DNA from: an uncultured bacterium
GTDB taxonomy: Bacteria; Bacteroidota; Rhodothermia; Rhodothermales; UBA10348
Direction: 5' to 3'
Length of the DNA: 64,000 bases
Assembly (NCBI GenBank): GCA_943788505.1
Contig: CALSQR010000001.1
Coordinates: 310,001 to 374,000 of the forward strand
The position numbers and the translations under genes were made by a program. The notes below the pieces were generated by a model that was not told the origin of the DNA, did not search any database, and worked only from the letters and a program-made list of their open reading frames with translations. Shown piece by piece: positions 9,596 through 18,739 of the stretch. The stretch's first letter is position 1. Each line of letters starts with the position of its first letter.

Positions 9596-11936
9596 CTAAT
9601 CTGACATGCCGTCGGTAATCTCGACGGTCGGATAAATGACGCTCTTAATATCGCCCCTTTTGATAATGAGACGACCCTTATTACCCCGGTTTGAAATGGG
9701 GAATTTCGTTGGGCGTACAATTTCACTACGTCCCCTGGACGTTTCTACTTCTAGTCCTTGACGGGCTGCTGCAGAAAGCGCACATCCGAGCACTCTATCA
9801 CTGGCACTCATGCGAATGGCAATAACGCCTTTGGCAGCATTTTTCATGATGGGGATCTGAGAAATCGGGAAAATCAGGCAATTGCCTTCCTTCGTGGCCA
9901 AGCACATGTTTTCCGATCCAGCTCCTGGTTCTACGCGCAGTAGCATTTCGCCTTTCGCCACTTTCATAAACATTCGACCACTAACCGTGGAGGGATCAGA
10001 ATAATTACCCAGCACCATTCGCAATGTTTGGCCATCAGACGTGACCCCCACAGCGAAGGGACCCTCAAGTTCAGGTTCACCCGCTACGAACAGCTCAGGC
10101 TCGACATCCTCCTGAACAATGGGCCGCGGTAGTGCACGTTCGTCCATGGTGACTACTCCAGCGATGTACTCCTTGTCTGAAAAATCAAAAAGCTTCTGTA
10201 CTGGACTGCCGTGACCAGTTAGTGGCTGGAAGATTTTCAGTCCTGGTCGTATAGGCCTTGCCGAAATTGCTAAAGAAAATAACGGACTTACGCGTCGTAC
10301 AAGGAAGAATCCAGCCAACGGAATCTCCATCTCGTACGCGAATACTCTCAACATCACCATAAGAACGTTGTCGCTTTACCCATCCGTCGCGAGTTACAAT
10401 GACAAATACATCTTCCTCGATGATATAATCTTCGGCAGAGTATTCAATGTCCTTGTCAGGCCCTGCAATGGTCGTTCTTCTCTTTTCAGAGTACCGCTCG
10501 CGGATGTCTTTCAATTCCGTCCGAATTAGCTTCCATCGTGCACCCTCATCGCTCAACATCTTACGCAATTCGGCTGCCATCGCTTCCTTCTGCTCTAATT
10601 CCTCTCGAATAGCGTCTATTTCAAGCTGTGAAAGCTTGTACAACTTGGTTTCCAAAACGGCTTCTGCCTGTACGTCATCCAATCGGAAACGATGAATTAG
10701 GCGCGCTGCAGCATCTGACTTGTTTTTCGATGCCCGTATGATGCGAATCGCTTCATCGAGTGCATCAAATATTTTTTCAAAACCATGAAGGATGTGTATC
10801 CGCTTTTCGAGCTGAGATAACTCGTACTCCAGCCGTTTCACCACCACTTCCATCCTGAAATCAAGGAAGTGTCGTAAAATCGTCTGCAGATCTACTCTGG
10901 CTGGCGCACCAACCTCTGGGTTGTCGGTAGGGAGTAGACATGTCAGGTTGACATGGAATCGTGTCTGTAGCTGCGTATGCTTCAATAGAAAAGCCATTGC
11001 CGCTTCGCTCTGGGACCCCCGCTTAATTTCCAGCACGATTCGAACATCATCCGTCGATTCATCCCTTACGTCGACAAGTTGAGGTACCTTTCCTTTGATG
11101 ATGTTGTCTGCAATTTGCTCTATAAGCGTGCTTTTCGTTACTGCGTAGGGAATGCTTGTGATGATAACACGGCTTTTGCCTTCATTCTCATACTCGCCAC
11201 GAAGCTCGATCGGCCCCTCCCCTTTGGAGTAGATCTCGATCAACTGCTCCTGTGTGTTCAGGCACCGCCCACACGTTGGGAAGTCTGGTCCCGTGACAAA
11301 ATTCTCAACAAGCGTCTGCGTCCTTGCGTTGGGCGATCCAATCATGTAGATCGCCGCATCTATCAGCTCAGTCAGGTTGTGCGGAGGAATGTTTGTCGCC
11401 ATACCCACCGCAATTCCAGATGCTCCGTTTAAGAGCAAATTGGGAATCCTAGCAGGTACAACTACCGGCTCGAATAACGAGCCGTCAAAATTGGGTCTAA
11501 AAGCAACCGTTTCCTTGCGGATTTCAGACAACAATTCCATTGCAAGTGGTCGCAGCCTGGCCTCCGTATACCGCATTGCTGCTGGGGAGTCACCATCGAG
11601 CGAGCCAAAATTACCATGACCCTCTACAAGTGGAGCTCTAAGAGAAAACTCTTGAGCCATCCGCACCATTGCATCATAGATAGCGGAATCACCGTGCGGG
11701 TGATATTTCCCCATGACCTCTCCGACTACCGTTGCGCTTTTCTTAAACCGCGCGTCTGGATACAAGTGTAGGTTGGTAAACATCGCATATAAGATGCGAC
11801 GTTGCACGGGCTTTAGGCCATCCCGAATATCGGGAAGTGCGCGCGCCGTAATAACGGATAACGCGTAGTTTAAATAACGCGATCGCGTTGTTTCGTGTAG
11901 GGGGATGACATCTACAACAGGCATGATCGTCAACAA
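9596..11936 (-). CDS. parC: Type IIA DNA topoisomerase subunit A (ParC/GyrA-like), split by a +1 frameshift near 10220
   Basis: ORF 10185..11936 has [34 protein letters not shown] and [18 protein letters not shown] but ends [19 protein letters not shown] 9596..10360 continues as [23 protein letters not shown] plus the C-terminal beta-pinwheel. Confidence 0.9.
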
Positions 11937-12042
11937 TAACGGTCTTATTGATACGTCAAGGTAATGTACGAAAGTCCCCGGGCAATCTCAGAGACGAAAT
12001 CAGCCACGCTGAAAATATTCTAGGGAACTCGCGGCTTAGTGC

Positions 12043-12072
12043 ACTTATGAGTAACCTACTTATGAGCAACCT
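12043..12072. repeat. 15-bp tandem duplication just downstream of the AlbA_2 gene
   Basis: ACTTATGAGTAACCT ACTTATGAGCAACCT, 14/15 identical. Confidence 0.9.
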
Positions 12073-12076
12073 AATG

Positions 12077-12790
12077 TTATCCGTTATAGTGGATCATGTA
12101 GAAATCACCACGGGCTTCGCGATACTGATCCAAAATTCCTGCTCGAGTTAGCGTTACCAGCAATTTGCCAGCAGCTGAAACATCCAAATCAGCAATCTGC
12201 GCGAATCCATCTACGGTTACCTTGCTGTATTGCTCGAGGTAGCGCATGAGAAGAAGCTCCGTCTCTCCAAATTCAAAATTGACCCCGTTTGGAGAGTGCT
12301 CGTGCTGCATAAGCATGACTGACTCCGGCGATGCCTCCAAGCTCATGTCTTCAACACGTACATAGGCTGGCCCACTGCCATCTTCCACATTTACCACGAG
12401 AAAATGTGGTTTCCGCGGACTGTCTGGTACGGTGACCAGAATAACATCACGCTTCGACGTAATCGGTATGCGCTGCGCAGACCAAACGATACGGGGGCGA
12501 CAGTTCATCCTCAACGCACGCCTGAGCGCAAACTCTTCCTCTTCAGAGTCCTTCACGCCTAGAATGGAGCCATCGTCGTCTACGCCAAGCAAAAGGTGCC
12601 CTCCCCCTGAGTTGGCGAATGCCAGAACCTCCTTCGCCAAACGCTCCGGCTCAGGCACCCTCCTTTTGAATTCGAGATGCCGCCCTTCGCCTCTCGCGAC
12701 TAATCGTTTCAGATCCTCAATAGTCATGCTTCCGGGTACGGCTTCAAGTTCAATCAGGAATCTGTTCGATCCACTCTTCTTGCTTTGCAC
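12077..12790 (-). CDS. AlbA_2 / Schlafen-type putative DNA-binding domain protein
   Basis: EGRHLEFKRRVPEPERLAKEVLAFANSGGGHLLLGVDDDGSILGV. Confidence 0.8.
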   Translation of the reverse strand: MQSKKSGSNRFLIELEAVPGSMTIEDLKRLVARGEGRHLEFKRRVPEPERLAKEVLAFANSGGGHLLLGVDDDGSILGVKDSEEEEFALRRALRMNCRPRIVWSAQRIPITSKRDVILVTVPDSPRKPHFLVVNVEDGSGPAYVRVEDMSLEASPESVMLMQHEHSPNGVNFEFGETELLLMRYLEQYSKVTVDGFAQIADLDVSAAGKLLVTLTRAGILDQYREARGDFYMIHYNG

Positions 12791-13784
12791 TGCGCATCAT
12801 CAGGCAGCGAACTGCCTCGGCCGGCGGAACTCCTTCAAACAGGATAGAGTGAACTGCAGCAGTGATGGGCATCTCAACCTCAAGCTGTGCAGCTAATTGC
12901 ATAACTGATGCAGTAGTTCGTACGCCCTCAGCTACCATAGTCATCGCCTCTAGTGCTTGGTCTAGCGACTTGCCCTGGCCGATTGCAAACCCGAGGTTGC
13001 GGTTACGACTCAGAGTACTCATACATGTTACAACCAAGTCCCCAATTCCAGCCAAACCTGCAAACGTGCCTTCAACTCCACCCATGGCCACGCCAAGCCG
13101 CTTGATTTCAGACAGCCCCCTTGTGAGAATGGCCGCTTTGGCATTGTCCCCGTAGCCAACGCCGTCTGAAATACCTGCTGCGATAGCCAATACGTTTTTG
13201 ACTGAACCAGCTATCTCGACCCCAATAAGATCCGTATTGACGTATACTCGTAGGGTCGATGTCATGAACACTTGTTGAATCAATCGGGCAGTCGCCAGAC
13301 TTGTGGATGAGGCCACGACCGTTGTAGGCGTTGACATAGCCACTTCTTCTGCGTGACTTGGACCGTACAAAACAGCCACGTTAGCTGGCCCTAGCTGTTG
13401 AAAAACATCCAGTAAAACCTGGGACGTAGTCATCAATGTCTCATTTTCGATGCCTTTTGCAGCTGTTATGATGACCTTCTCAGGTGTTGCAAAAGGAATT
13501 AGTCGCTCTGCAACGCCTCGAACATCTTGGGATGGGACCGTAATTAACCATAATGTGCATCCATTGACTGCCTCGGCCAAATCATCGGTGATAAGCACCG
13601 AGTCGTGGATAACCGCCTCTGCCAAATAACCAGGGTTGTGCCGTGAAGTACGCATGGCATCAGCGGCCTCTTTTCTTCGAGCCCACAGCCTCACATCATG
13701 ACCTTTTCCGGCCAAGCTGATTGCAAGAGCTGTTCCCCAGCTTCCTGCACCAATAACTGCTACGCGATGTATGGAGTCCGTCAC
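12750..13784 (-). CDS. gpsA: Glycerol-3-phosphate dehydrogenase [NAD(P)+]
   Basis: VAVIGAGSWGTALAISLAGKGHDVRLWAR, AAKGIE, VLYGPSHAEEVA, GSVKNVLAIAAGISDGVGYGDNAKAAILTRGLSEI. Confidence 0.95.
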   Translation of the reverse strand: MTDSIHRVAVIGAGSWGTALAISLAGKGHDVRLWARRKEAADAMRTSRHNPGYLAEAVIHDSVLITDDLAEAVNGCTLWLITVPSQDVRGVAERLIPFATPEKVIITAAKGIENETLMTTSQVLLDVFQQLGPANVAVLYGPSHAEEVAMSTPTTVVASSTSLATARLIQQVFMTSTLRVYVNTDLIGVEIAGSVKNVLAIAAGISDGVGYGDNAKAAILTRGLSEIKRLGVAMGGVEGTFAGLAGIGDLVVTCMSTLSRNRNLGFAIGQGKSLDQALEAMTMVAEGVRTTASVMQLAAQLEVEMPITAAVHSILFEGVPPAEAVRCLMMRSAKQEEWIEQIPD

Positions 13785-13841
13785 TGAAATAATTGCTTGG
13801 GTCAGCCCCTTACGAAATGTATGGAATGCAAATGCGTTCCG

Positions 13842-14525
13842 TCAGCACTCTTTCTTTCCAGCAAGTCCTTGCGAGGGACGAAAAGAACGAATGCGACTCT
13901 CTTCTCCATTGATCAATCGTTTGATATTTGCACGGTGCGCGTAAAAGATGCTTGCTGCAAGTGCTAACGAGAGGACAAAAATGCTGGCATCATATCCTTC
14001 GGAGTGAATAACGTACTTCTCCACCGCTATGGCACTTGGATAGGTAAAAGTAGCAGCGAGAGAGGCAACCGATGCGTACCGGGACAGGAATAGTACTGCC
14101 GCAAATACCCCGAGAGTTACAAGCATTACCATGGGGGTTATGGCAAGTAGGACACCAGCGGTTGTATTAACACCCTTCCCACCTCTAAAGCCAGCCCACA
14201 GAGGATAATTATGTCCAGCAACAGCAGTGACGCCGGCCAGCAGCCGAACTACAGAGTCAACTTCCCAAAAACCTAACCCAGTCGGCAACGTGTCGATTCG
14301 AATCGTAGCAATCAGTCCTGCAGCCACAATACCTTTAGCCAAGTCAATAACTGCAGCCATCGACCCACACTTCCAACCGAGCACTCTGAATGCGTTTGTG
14401 GCGCCAGCATTCCCACTTCCGTGTTCACGTAAATCTATTCCATGGAACAGCCTTCCTACCCATACACTGGATGGAATAGACCCAACCATGTAGCTCAGAA
14501 CAAGAATCAAAGCCACTGACTGCAT
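13842..14525 (-). CDS. plsY: Glycerol-3-phosphate acyltransferase PlsY
   Basis: YMVGSIPSSVWVGRLFHGIDLREHGSGNAGATNAFRVLG, GHNYPLWAGFRGGKGVNTTAG. Confidence 0.95.
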   Translation of the reverse strand: MQSVALILVLSYMVGSIPSSVWVGRLFHGIDLREHGSGNAGATNAFRVLGWKCGSMAAVIDLAKGIVAAGLIATIRIDTLPTGLGFWEVDSVVRLLAGVTAVAGHNYPLWAGFRGGKGVNTTAGVLLAITPMVMLVTLGVFAAVLFLSRYASVASLAATFTYPSAIAVEKYVIHSEGYDASIFVLSLALAASIFYAHRANIKRLINGEESRIRSFRPSQGLAGKKEC

Positions 14526-14576
14526 GCCGAAGACACCTTGAATCTGATTGATGAAAGAAAAGCGCTTTTTTGAACG

Positions 14577-14777
14577 CTAGGTGGTGATGAATTCAAATCT
14601 TCTTTGACGGGACTCGTGCGTAAGATACGCATCCATCTCATGCCGACTGAACCCTTGCGGCAAAAAAAGCCTCCCTCCTACCTGACAAAAAAGCGATACC
14701 GTTTTACCGGAATTAGAAAAAGAGGATTTGGAACTACGACGTTTTGATGACTGAACCGATGGTAATTGCGCCATCAT
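14577..14777 (-). CDS. Small hypothetical protein
   Basis: 66-aa ORF partly filling the purM-plsY gap; no recognised family; start may be internal. Confidence 0.35.
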   Translation of the reverse strand: MMAQLPSVQSSKRRSSKSSFSNSGKTVSLFCQVGGRLFLPQGFSRHEMDAYLTHESRQRRFEFITT

Positions 14778-15732
14778 CCTTCATTGTTGCCAAGACGGAT
14801 TCCTTCTCTGCTGCTGGAATTACGGCAATTAATCCTATACCTAGGTTGAAGGCTGAACGCATATCATCTTCCGGTACTGATCCGAGTTGCTGGATTAGAG
14901 CAAAAAGAGCTGGACGCTTCCAAGATGCATAGTCAACATCGATGGTCAATCCCTCTGGCATTATTCGTTTCGAATTACCGGGAATGCCTCCACCAGTGAC
15001 ATGCACTAATCCACGCACGTCGGAAGACTGACGAAGCGCCTTAATAACTTCTAAGTAGGAAACGTGGATTTTGAGGAGAGCTTCTCCCACCGATTCGCCC
15101 CCCAGAACTGCTGGGCGATCGTGCACATCATGGTGACGAAAGAGAACGTGTCTAGCAAGGCTATATCCGTTCGTATGTAGTCCTGAAGAGGGAAACCCGA
15201 TCAAAACATCTCCTTCCTCAATAGTTGATCCATCAATGATAGATTCTTTGTCTACCACGCCAACAATTGTACCGGCCAAGTCATACTCGCCGCTTTCATA
15301 AATGTCAGGCATTTCAGCAGTCTCTCCACCAATCAGCGCACATTTATTCTGTTCGCATGCCGTGGCAAAGCCCTTTATGACTTGAAATGCTGCGTCCTGC
15401 TCAAGCTTACCAGTCGAGAAGTAATCAAGGAAAAACAATGGCTCCGCACCACAGACAGCAATGTCGTTTACGCAATGGTTAACAAGGTCTTGCCCTACTG
15501 TGTCGTGTTTGTCCATCGCGAATGCGACTTTCAGCTTAGTCCCAACGCCATCGACTGAAGAAACAAGAACAGGGTCTCGATAGGCGCGCCAGTCAACTTG
15601 GAAAAATGCTCCAAAGGCACCGATGTCTGTCATTACACCAGGCGTAAATGTGCGACGAACCAGTGGCTTGATACTATTGACCATCGCTTCGCCTGCTTCA
15701 ATATCTACGCCAGCATCCTTGTACGTTGTCAT
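14734..15732 (-). CDS. purM: Phosphoribosylformylglycinamidine cyclo-ligase
   Basis: YKDAGVDIEAGEAMV, SSVDGVGTKLKVAF, CALIGGETAEMPDIYESGEYDLAGTIVGVVD. Confidence 0.95.
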   Translation of the reverse strand: MTTYKDAGVDIEAGEAMVNSIKPLVRRTFTPGVMTDIGAFGAFFQVDWRAYRDPVLVSSVDGVGTKLKVAFAMDKHDTVGQDLVNHCVNDIAVCGAEPLFFLDYFSTGKLEQDAAFQVIKGFATACEQNKCALIGGETAEMPDIYESGEYDLAGTIVGVVDKESIIDGSTIEEGDVLIGFPSSGLHTNGYSLARHVLFRHHDVHDRPAVLGGESVGEALLKIHVSYLEVIKALRQSSDVRGLVHVTGGGIPGNSKRIMPEGLTIDVDYASWKRPALFALIQQLGSVPEDDMRSAFNLGIGLIAVIPAAEKESVLATMKDDGAITIGSVIKTS

Positions 15733-16060
15733 GAATTCTTTTCTTCCTTTTGTGTGCCGTTGTCGAAGTTCCGGCGGTGTAATAGTTACAAAATAGCGTG
15801 TGAAGCATTCATCGACTGAGTAAACCGAATGAAAAGACCGATTTCAATCTGCACCAAGCGCTCAACGATCTAATGATCCGTGGACCGTTACAGTCTTTCT
15901 GCCAGTCGACCGTTACTCCCAATCACCTTGATTGACCTCAACCTGTTATGTCGCCCTAATATCGTCGACATCCGAACAGCGCCCTTCAGCGCGACCTAAT
16001 CTATGATCTCTGCTCAGGAGGGCGACAGCGTTTTACCATTTGGTGTCGTCAGAGAGATTG

Positions 16061-16903
16061 TTATCTAAATGTCGTCTGCCCAAACAGAGCTTGCCATTGA
16101 ACATGAATGCGAGATCGAAATGGCAACACGAATCCTGCATCTTTAAACGACTCTGACGCATGTTCTGCTAATCGAGTCCACTCTAATGCAGAGAACCACC
16201 AGATTTTGAAGCGCCGTCTATTTAGACGATTCAAGTCCAAAGAAAGCGCAATGGAGTCAGCCAAATATTGCCGAATCATTACACACTGCCTCCAGACGAG
16301 TTGATCTCGTTCTTTGGCACTCGAAGGTTTGGTCGATCGGTTAGAAATCACGGAAAATGGTGACACCGACGTCTCATCTAATAAAAGTCGCCTCACGCCA
16401 TCAAGACCTGCGATAGCAAGCACAACGCCATCCACAGCCCGGTGTCTCCAAATTCCACCTAATCCCAATTCACTTGCGATTTTTCTACAAGATGGAAGAA
16501 ATACTTGCTTCAAAACCTGCTCGCGACTTTTACGCTGCGAGTTACCTAGAACTTCTGGTGCATCCGATGCGGCTAATATTGTCCTCGCTCCGTCATCAAC
16601 GCTGCTTTTTCCTAAGGCTGCCCCTGTGTCGATAAACCCCTGAATAGTCTCCTCCGAAAGAAAATCAGACGGAACAGATCCTGGCGAAGGCACCCAAATA
16701 CTCGATGAGTGTCCTTGTAGAGATTGAGACGTCCATGCATTTAAGCCATGAGTTGAGCCATACGACACCCAGAGCCGGCCAAACCAGTTCGACCAAGAGG
16801 CCGCTTCTGCTTTACGCTCAGCGGGAAGTAATGCAGTCACCCAGTCAAGACGGAACGGCTCATCTCGAATGTCCATCTCAGCCATTTCAGTCCGATCTAT
16901 CAT
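16061..16903 (-). CDS. Hypothetical protein, last gene of the LuxE-like/ECH cassette
   Basis: 280-aa ORF with ATGA-type overlap with the upstream enoyl-CoA hydratase gene; no family recognised. Confidence 0.6.
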   Translation of the reverse strand: MIDRTEMAEMDIRDEPFRLDWVTALLPAERKAEAASWSNWFGRLWVSYGSTHGLNAWTSQSLQGHSSSIWVPSPGSVPSDFLSEETIQGFIDTGAALGKSSVDDGARTILAASDAPEVLGNSQRKSREQVLKQVFLPSCRKIASELGLGGIWRHRAVDGVVLAIAGLDGVRRLLLDETSVSPFSVISNRSTKPSSAKERDQLVWRQCVMIRQYLADSIALSLDLNRLNRRRFKIWWFSALEWTRLAEHASESFKDAGFVLPFRSRIHVQWQALFGQTTFR

Positions 16904-17709
16904 GCTGAATCTGGATGGTCATGGTCCCATGATTGCACCCACGGAGGACTCTTTTTGTCCAAGAATGCCCTGACCCCGTCCTGGCAATCCTTGCTTTGGC
17001 GTGCGCTCGCATTGGCCTTTGCCGCATGCAACATGGCGTCCTCAAAAGACAGATTGGCTATTTCATCCAGAAGTCTCTTAGTACGAGTAATGGCCTCTCT
17101 CGACGTAGAACGCGCTATAGTCTCGACGTATCCAGCAACCTTTTCTTCTAATTGAGACGCGGATACAGCCTCTGTTATGAGGCCTATCTGGGCTGCATAT
17201 GTTGCGGAAATGAGCCTACCGCTCAGCAAGAGATCTCGGAGATCAGCCTCCTTGAGCCTGTTTCTTAACAGTACCGAGACAAGCGCTGGCACAAATCCGA
17301 TTCGTACTTCTGTGAATCCGAACTTCGCCTCGTTCACTGCAAAAGCAATATCACATGCAGCAACTAGGCCTGAGCCGCCTGCTATTGCATGACCATTGAC
17401 CCTCGCTACTACGACTTTGGGCGAGGCCCTGATGGCACTGAAGAGGTCCGCTAGAGCGCGTGAGTCGGCTAGATTATCTTCTTGCGATGCAGACGAAAGC
17501 GATGCCAATGCATCTAGATCAGCTCCTGCAGAAAATGTTGAGCCAGCGCCTGTAAGAACAATCACGCGTACAAAATCATCCTGTGAGAGAGAGCGGATGA
17601 TGCCCGTTAGTTCTCCTACTAAGCGTTGATTCAGTGCATTGCGCCGATCTGGTCTATTCAGCGTTACCGTTATTATTCGGCCATCCAGACTGTGTTCAAT
17701 GGCTGTCAT
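16900..17709 (-). CDS. Enoyl-CoA hydratase/isomerase family protein
   Basis: VTLNRPDRRNALNQRLVGEL, GAGSTFSAGADLDAL, VNGHAIAGGSGLVAACDIAFAVNEAKFGFTEVRIGFVPA. Confidence 0.92.
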   Translation of the reverse strand: MTAIEHSLDGRIITVTLNRPDRRNALNQRLVGELTGIIRSLSQDDFVRVIVLTGAGSTFSAGADLDALASLSSASQEDNLADSRALADLFSAIRASPKVVVARVNGHAIAGGSGLVAACDIAFAVNEAKFGFTEVRIGFVPALVSVLLRNRLKEADLRDLLLSGRLISATYAAQIGLITEAVSASQLEEKVAGYVETIARSTSREAITRTKRLLDEIANLSFEDAMLHAAKANASARQSKDCQDGVRAFLDKKSPPWVQSWDHDHPDSA

Positions 17710-18739
17710 TCATGTCCTCCATTAAGAAGTTGCATCCTCTAAGTTCTGCACCCGAGAGCCTTCCTAGAACATGGAATCCGTCACCCCTTCGAATGGCTCT
17801 GTCTTCAGTTAGCACTGCACTGGCACTCCAGCAATTAGCCAGATCCATTAGTGCTAAAACCCCTTCATTCCCCTCTGAGACCTCTCTCAGAGGATCCATG
17901 GGGTCTAGAATAGCAAATCGCATCCAAGGAGGCGTTCTAAATAAGCCATCTCCCCCACTATAACACTGCGACATCAACTCACACATGCCATATTCAGACC
18001 TGATTTGCTGTATTGCAAGCCCGAAACCTGATGACAAGTGATTGTGCAGCGATTCTCTATCCACCTCTCTGCGATGCGTCTTCATTCCTCCTGTTTCCAA
18101 AATAACTGATTGATCAGGTAGTTGTATTGGCTCCTTTTCCAACAGATCCAGTAAGCCAAAGGCTGCGCCGAACAAAAGGATTGGGCGCTTTTCGATATCC
18201 GCCTTATCAATCGCTTTCTTTAAGATGTCTATATCATCAAGGAAAAAAGACGAGCCTTGGGCACCCCGCTCGTTAATGAGCAATTGCACCATATATACCA
18301 ACGAGCTTCGGTCTGCGTAGTGTGGTAGGTGCCCTAGAATTAACGGCTTTGTTGTACCCGCGTAGTCTCTGATTGCGTTCTCATCCTGTGCTGCCATCGA
18401 TTCCCAAAACTGGTCGAACCCTGTTAAAACACTTCGTTCGTACAGGCTAAGGTCTAGCACATAGTGCTTCGCCCTTTGAGGTGACGTCGTTGCAGAGCTT
18501 TCAAACACGATTTCAGCGTCTGAAGGATCAAAGCTGCAAACCTCTGTAAGCTTGAAAGCTTGCACGGGCAGATACGTGTACCCCTTGAATCCTTCTACTA
18601 CGGGATTATAGAGACGCTGATACGTCATGACAGCAGTAGCCCAACCATTGAACGTGCTGTCATCACCTGCCTTGAGGCTATGAAAGCCCTGCGCTACAGT
18701 TTGTATAGACACTTCGTGTGTAGAATCCTTTTTGCTCAT
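17696..18739 (-). CDS. LuxE-like acyl-protein synthetase / PaaK-related family
   Basis: FESSATTSPQRAKHYV (SSxTT motif), LETGGMKTHRREVDRE, SEYGMCELMSQCYS; likely start MSKKDSTHEV. Confidence 0.7.
   Translation of the reverse strand: MSKKDSTHEVSIQTVAQGFHSLKAGDDSTFNGWATAVMTYQRLYNPVVEGFKGYTYLPVQAFKLTEVCSFDPSDAEIVFESSATTSPQRAKHYVLDLSLYERSVLTGFDQFWESMAAQDENAIRDYAGTTKPLILGHLPHYADRSSLVYMVQLLINERGAQGSSFFLDDIDILKKAIDKADIEKRPILLFGAAFGLLDLLEKEPIQLPDQSVILETGGMKTHRREVDRESLHNHLSSGFGLAIQQIRSEYGMCELMSQCYSGGDGLFRTPPWMRFAILDPMDPLREVSEGNEGVLALMDLANCWSASAVLTEDRAIRRGDGFHVLGRLSGAELRGCNFLMEDMNDSH

Noticed and set aside
12077-12790. AlbA_2/Schlafen-domain gene as an anti-phage defence component
   Set aside because: No partner defence genes nearby; neighbours are gpsA and topoisomerase housekeeping genes; the domain is widespread.
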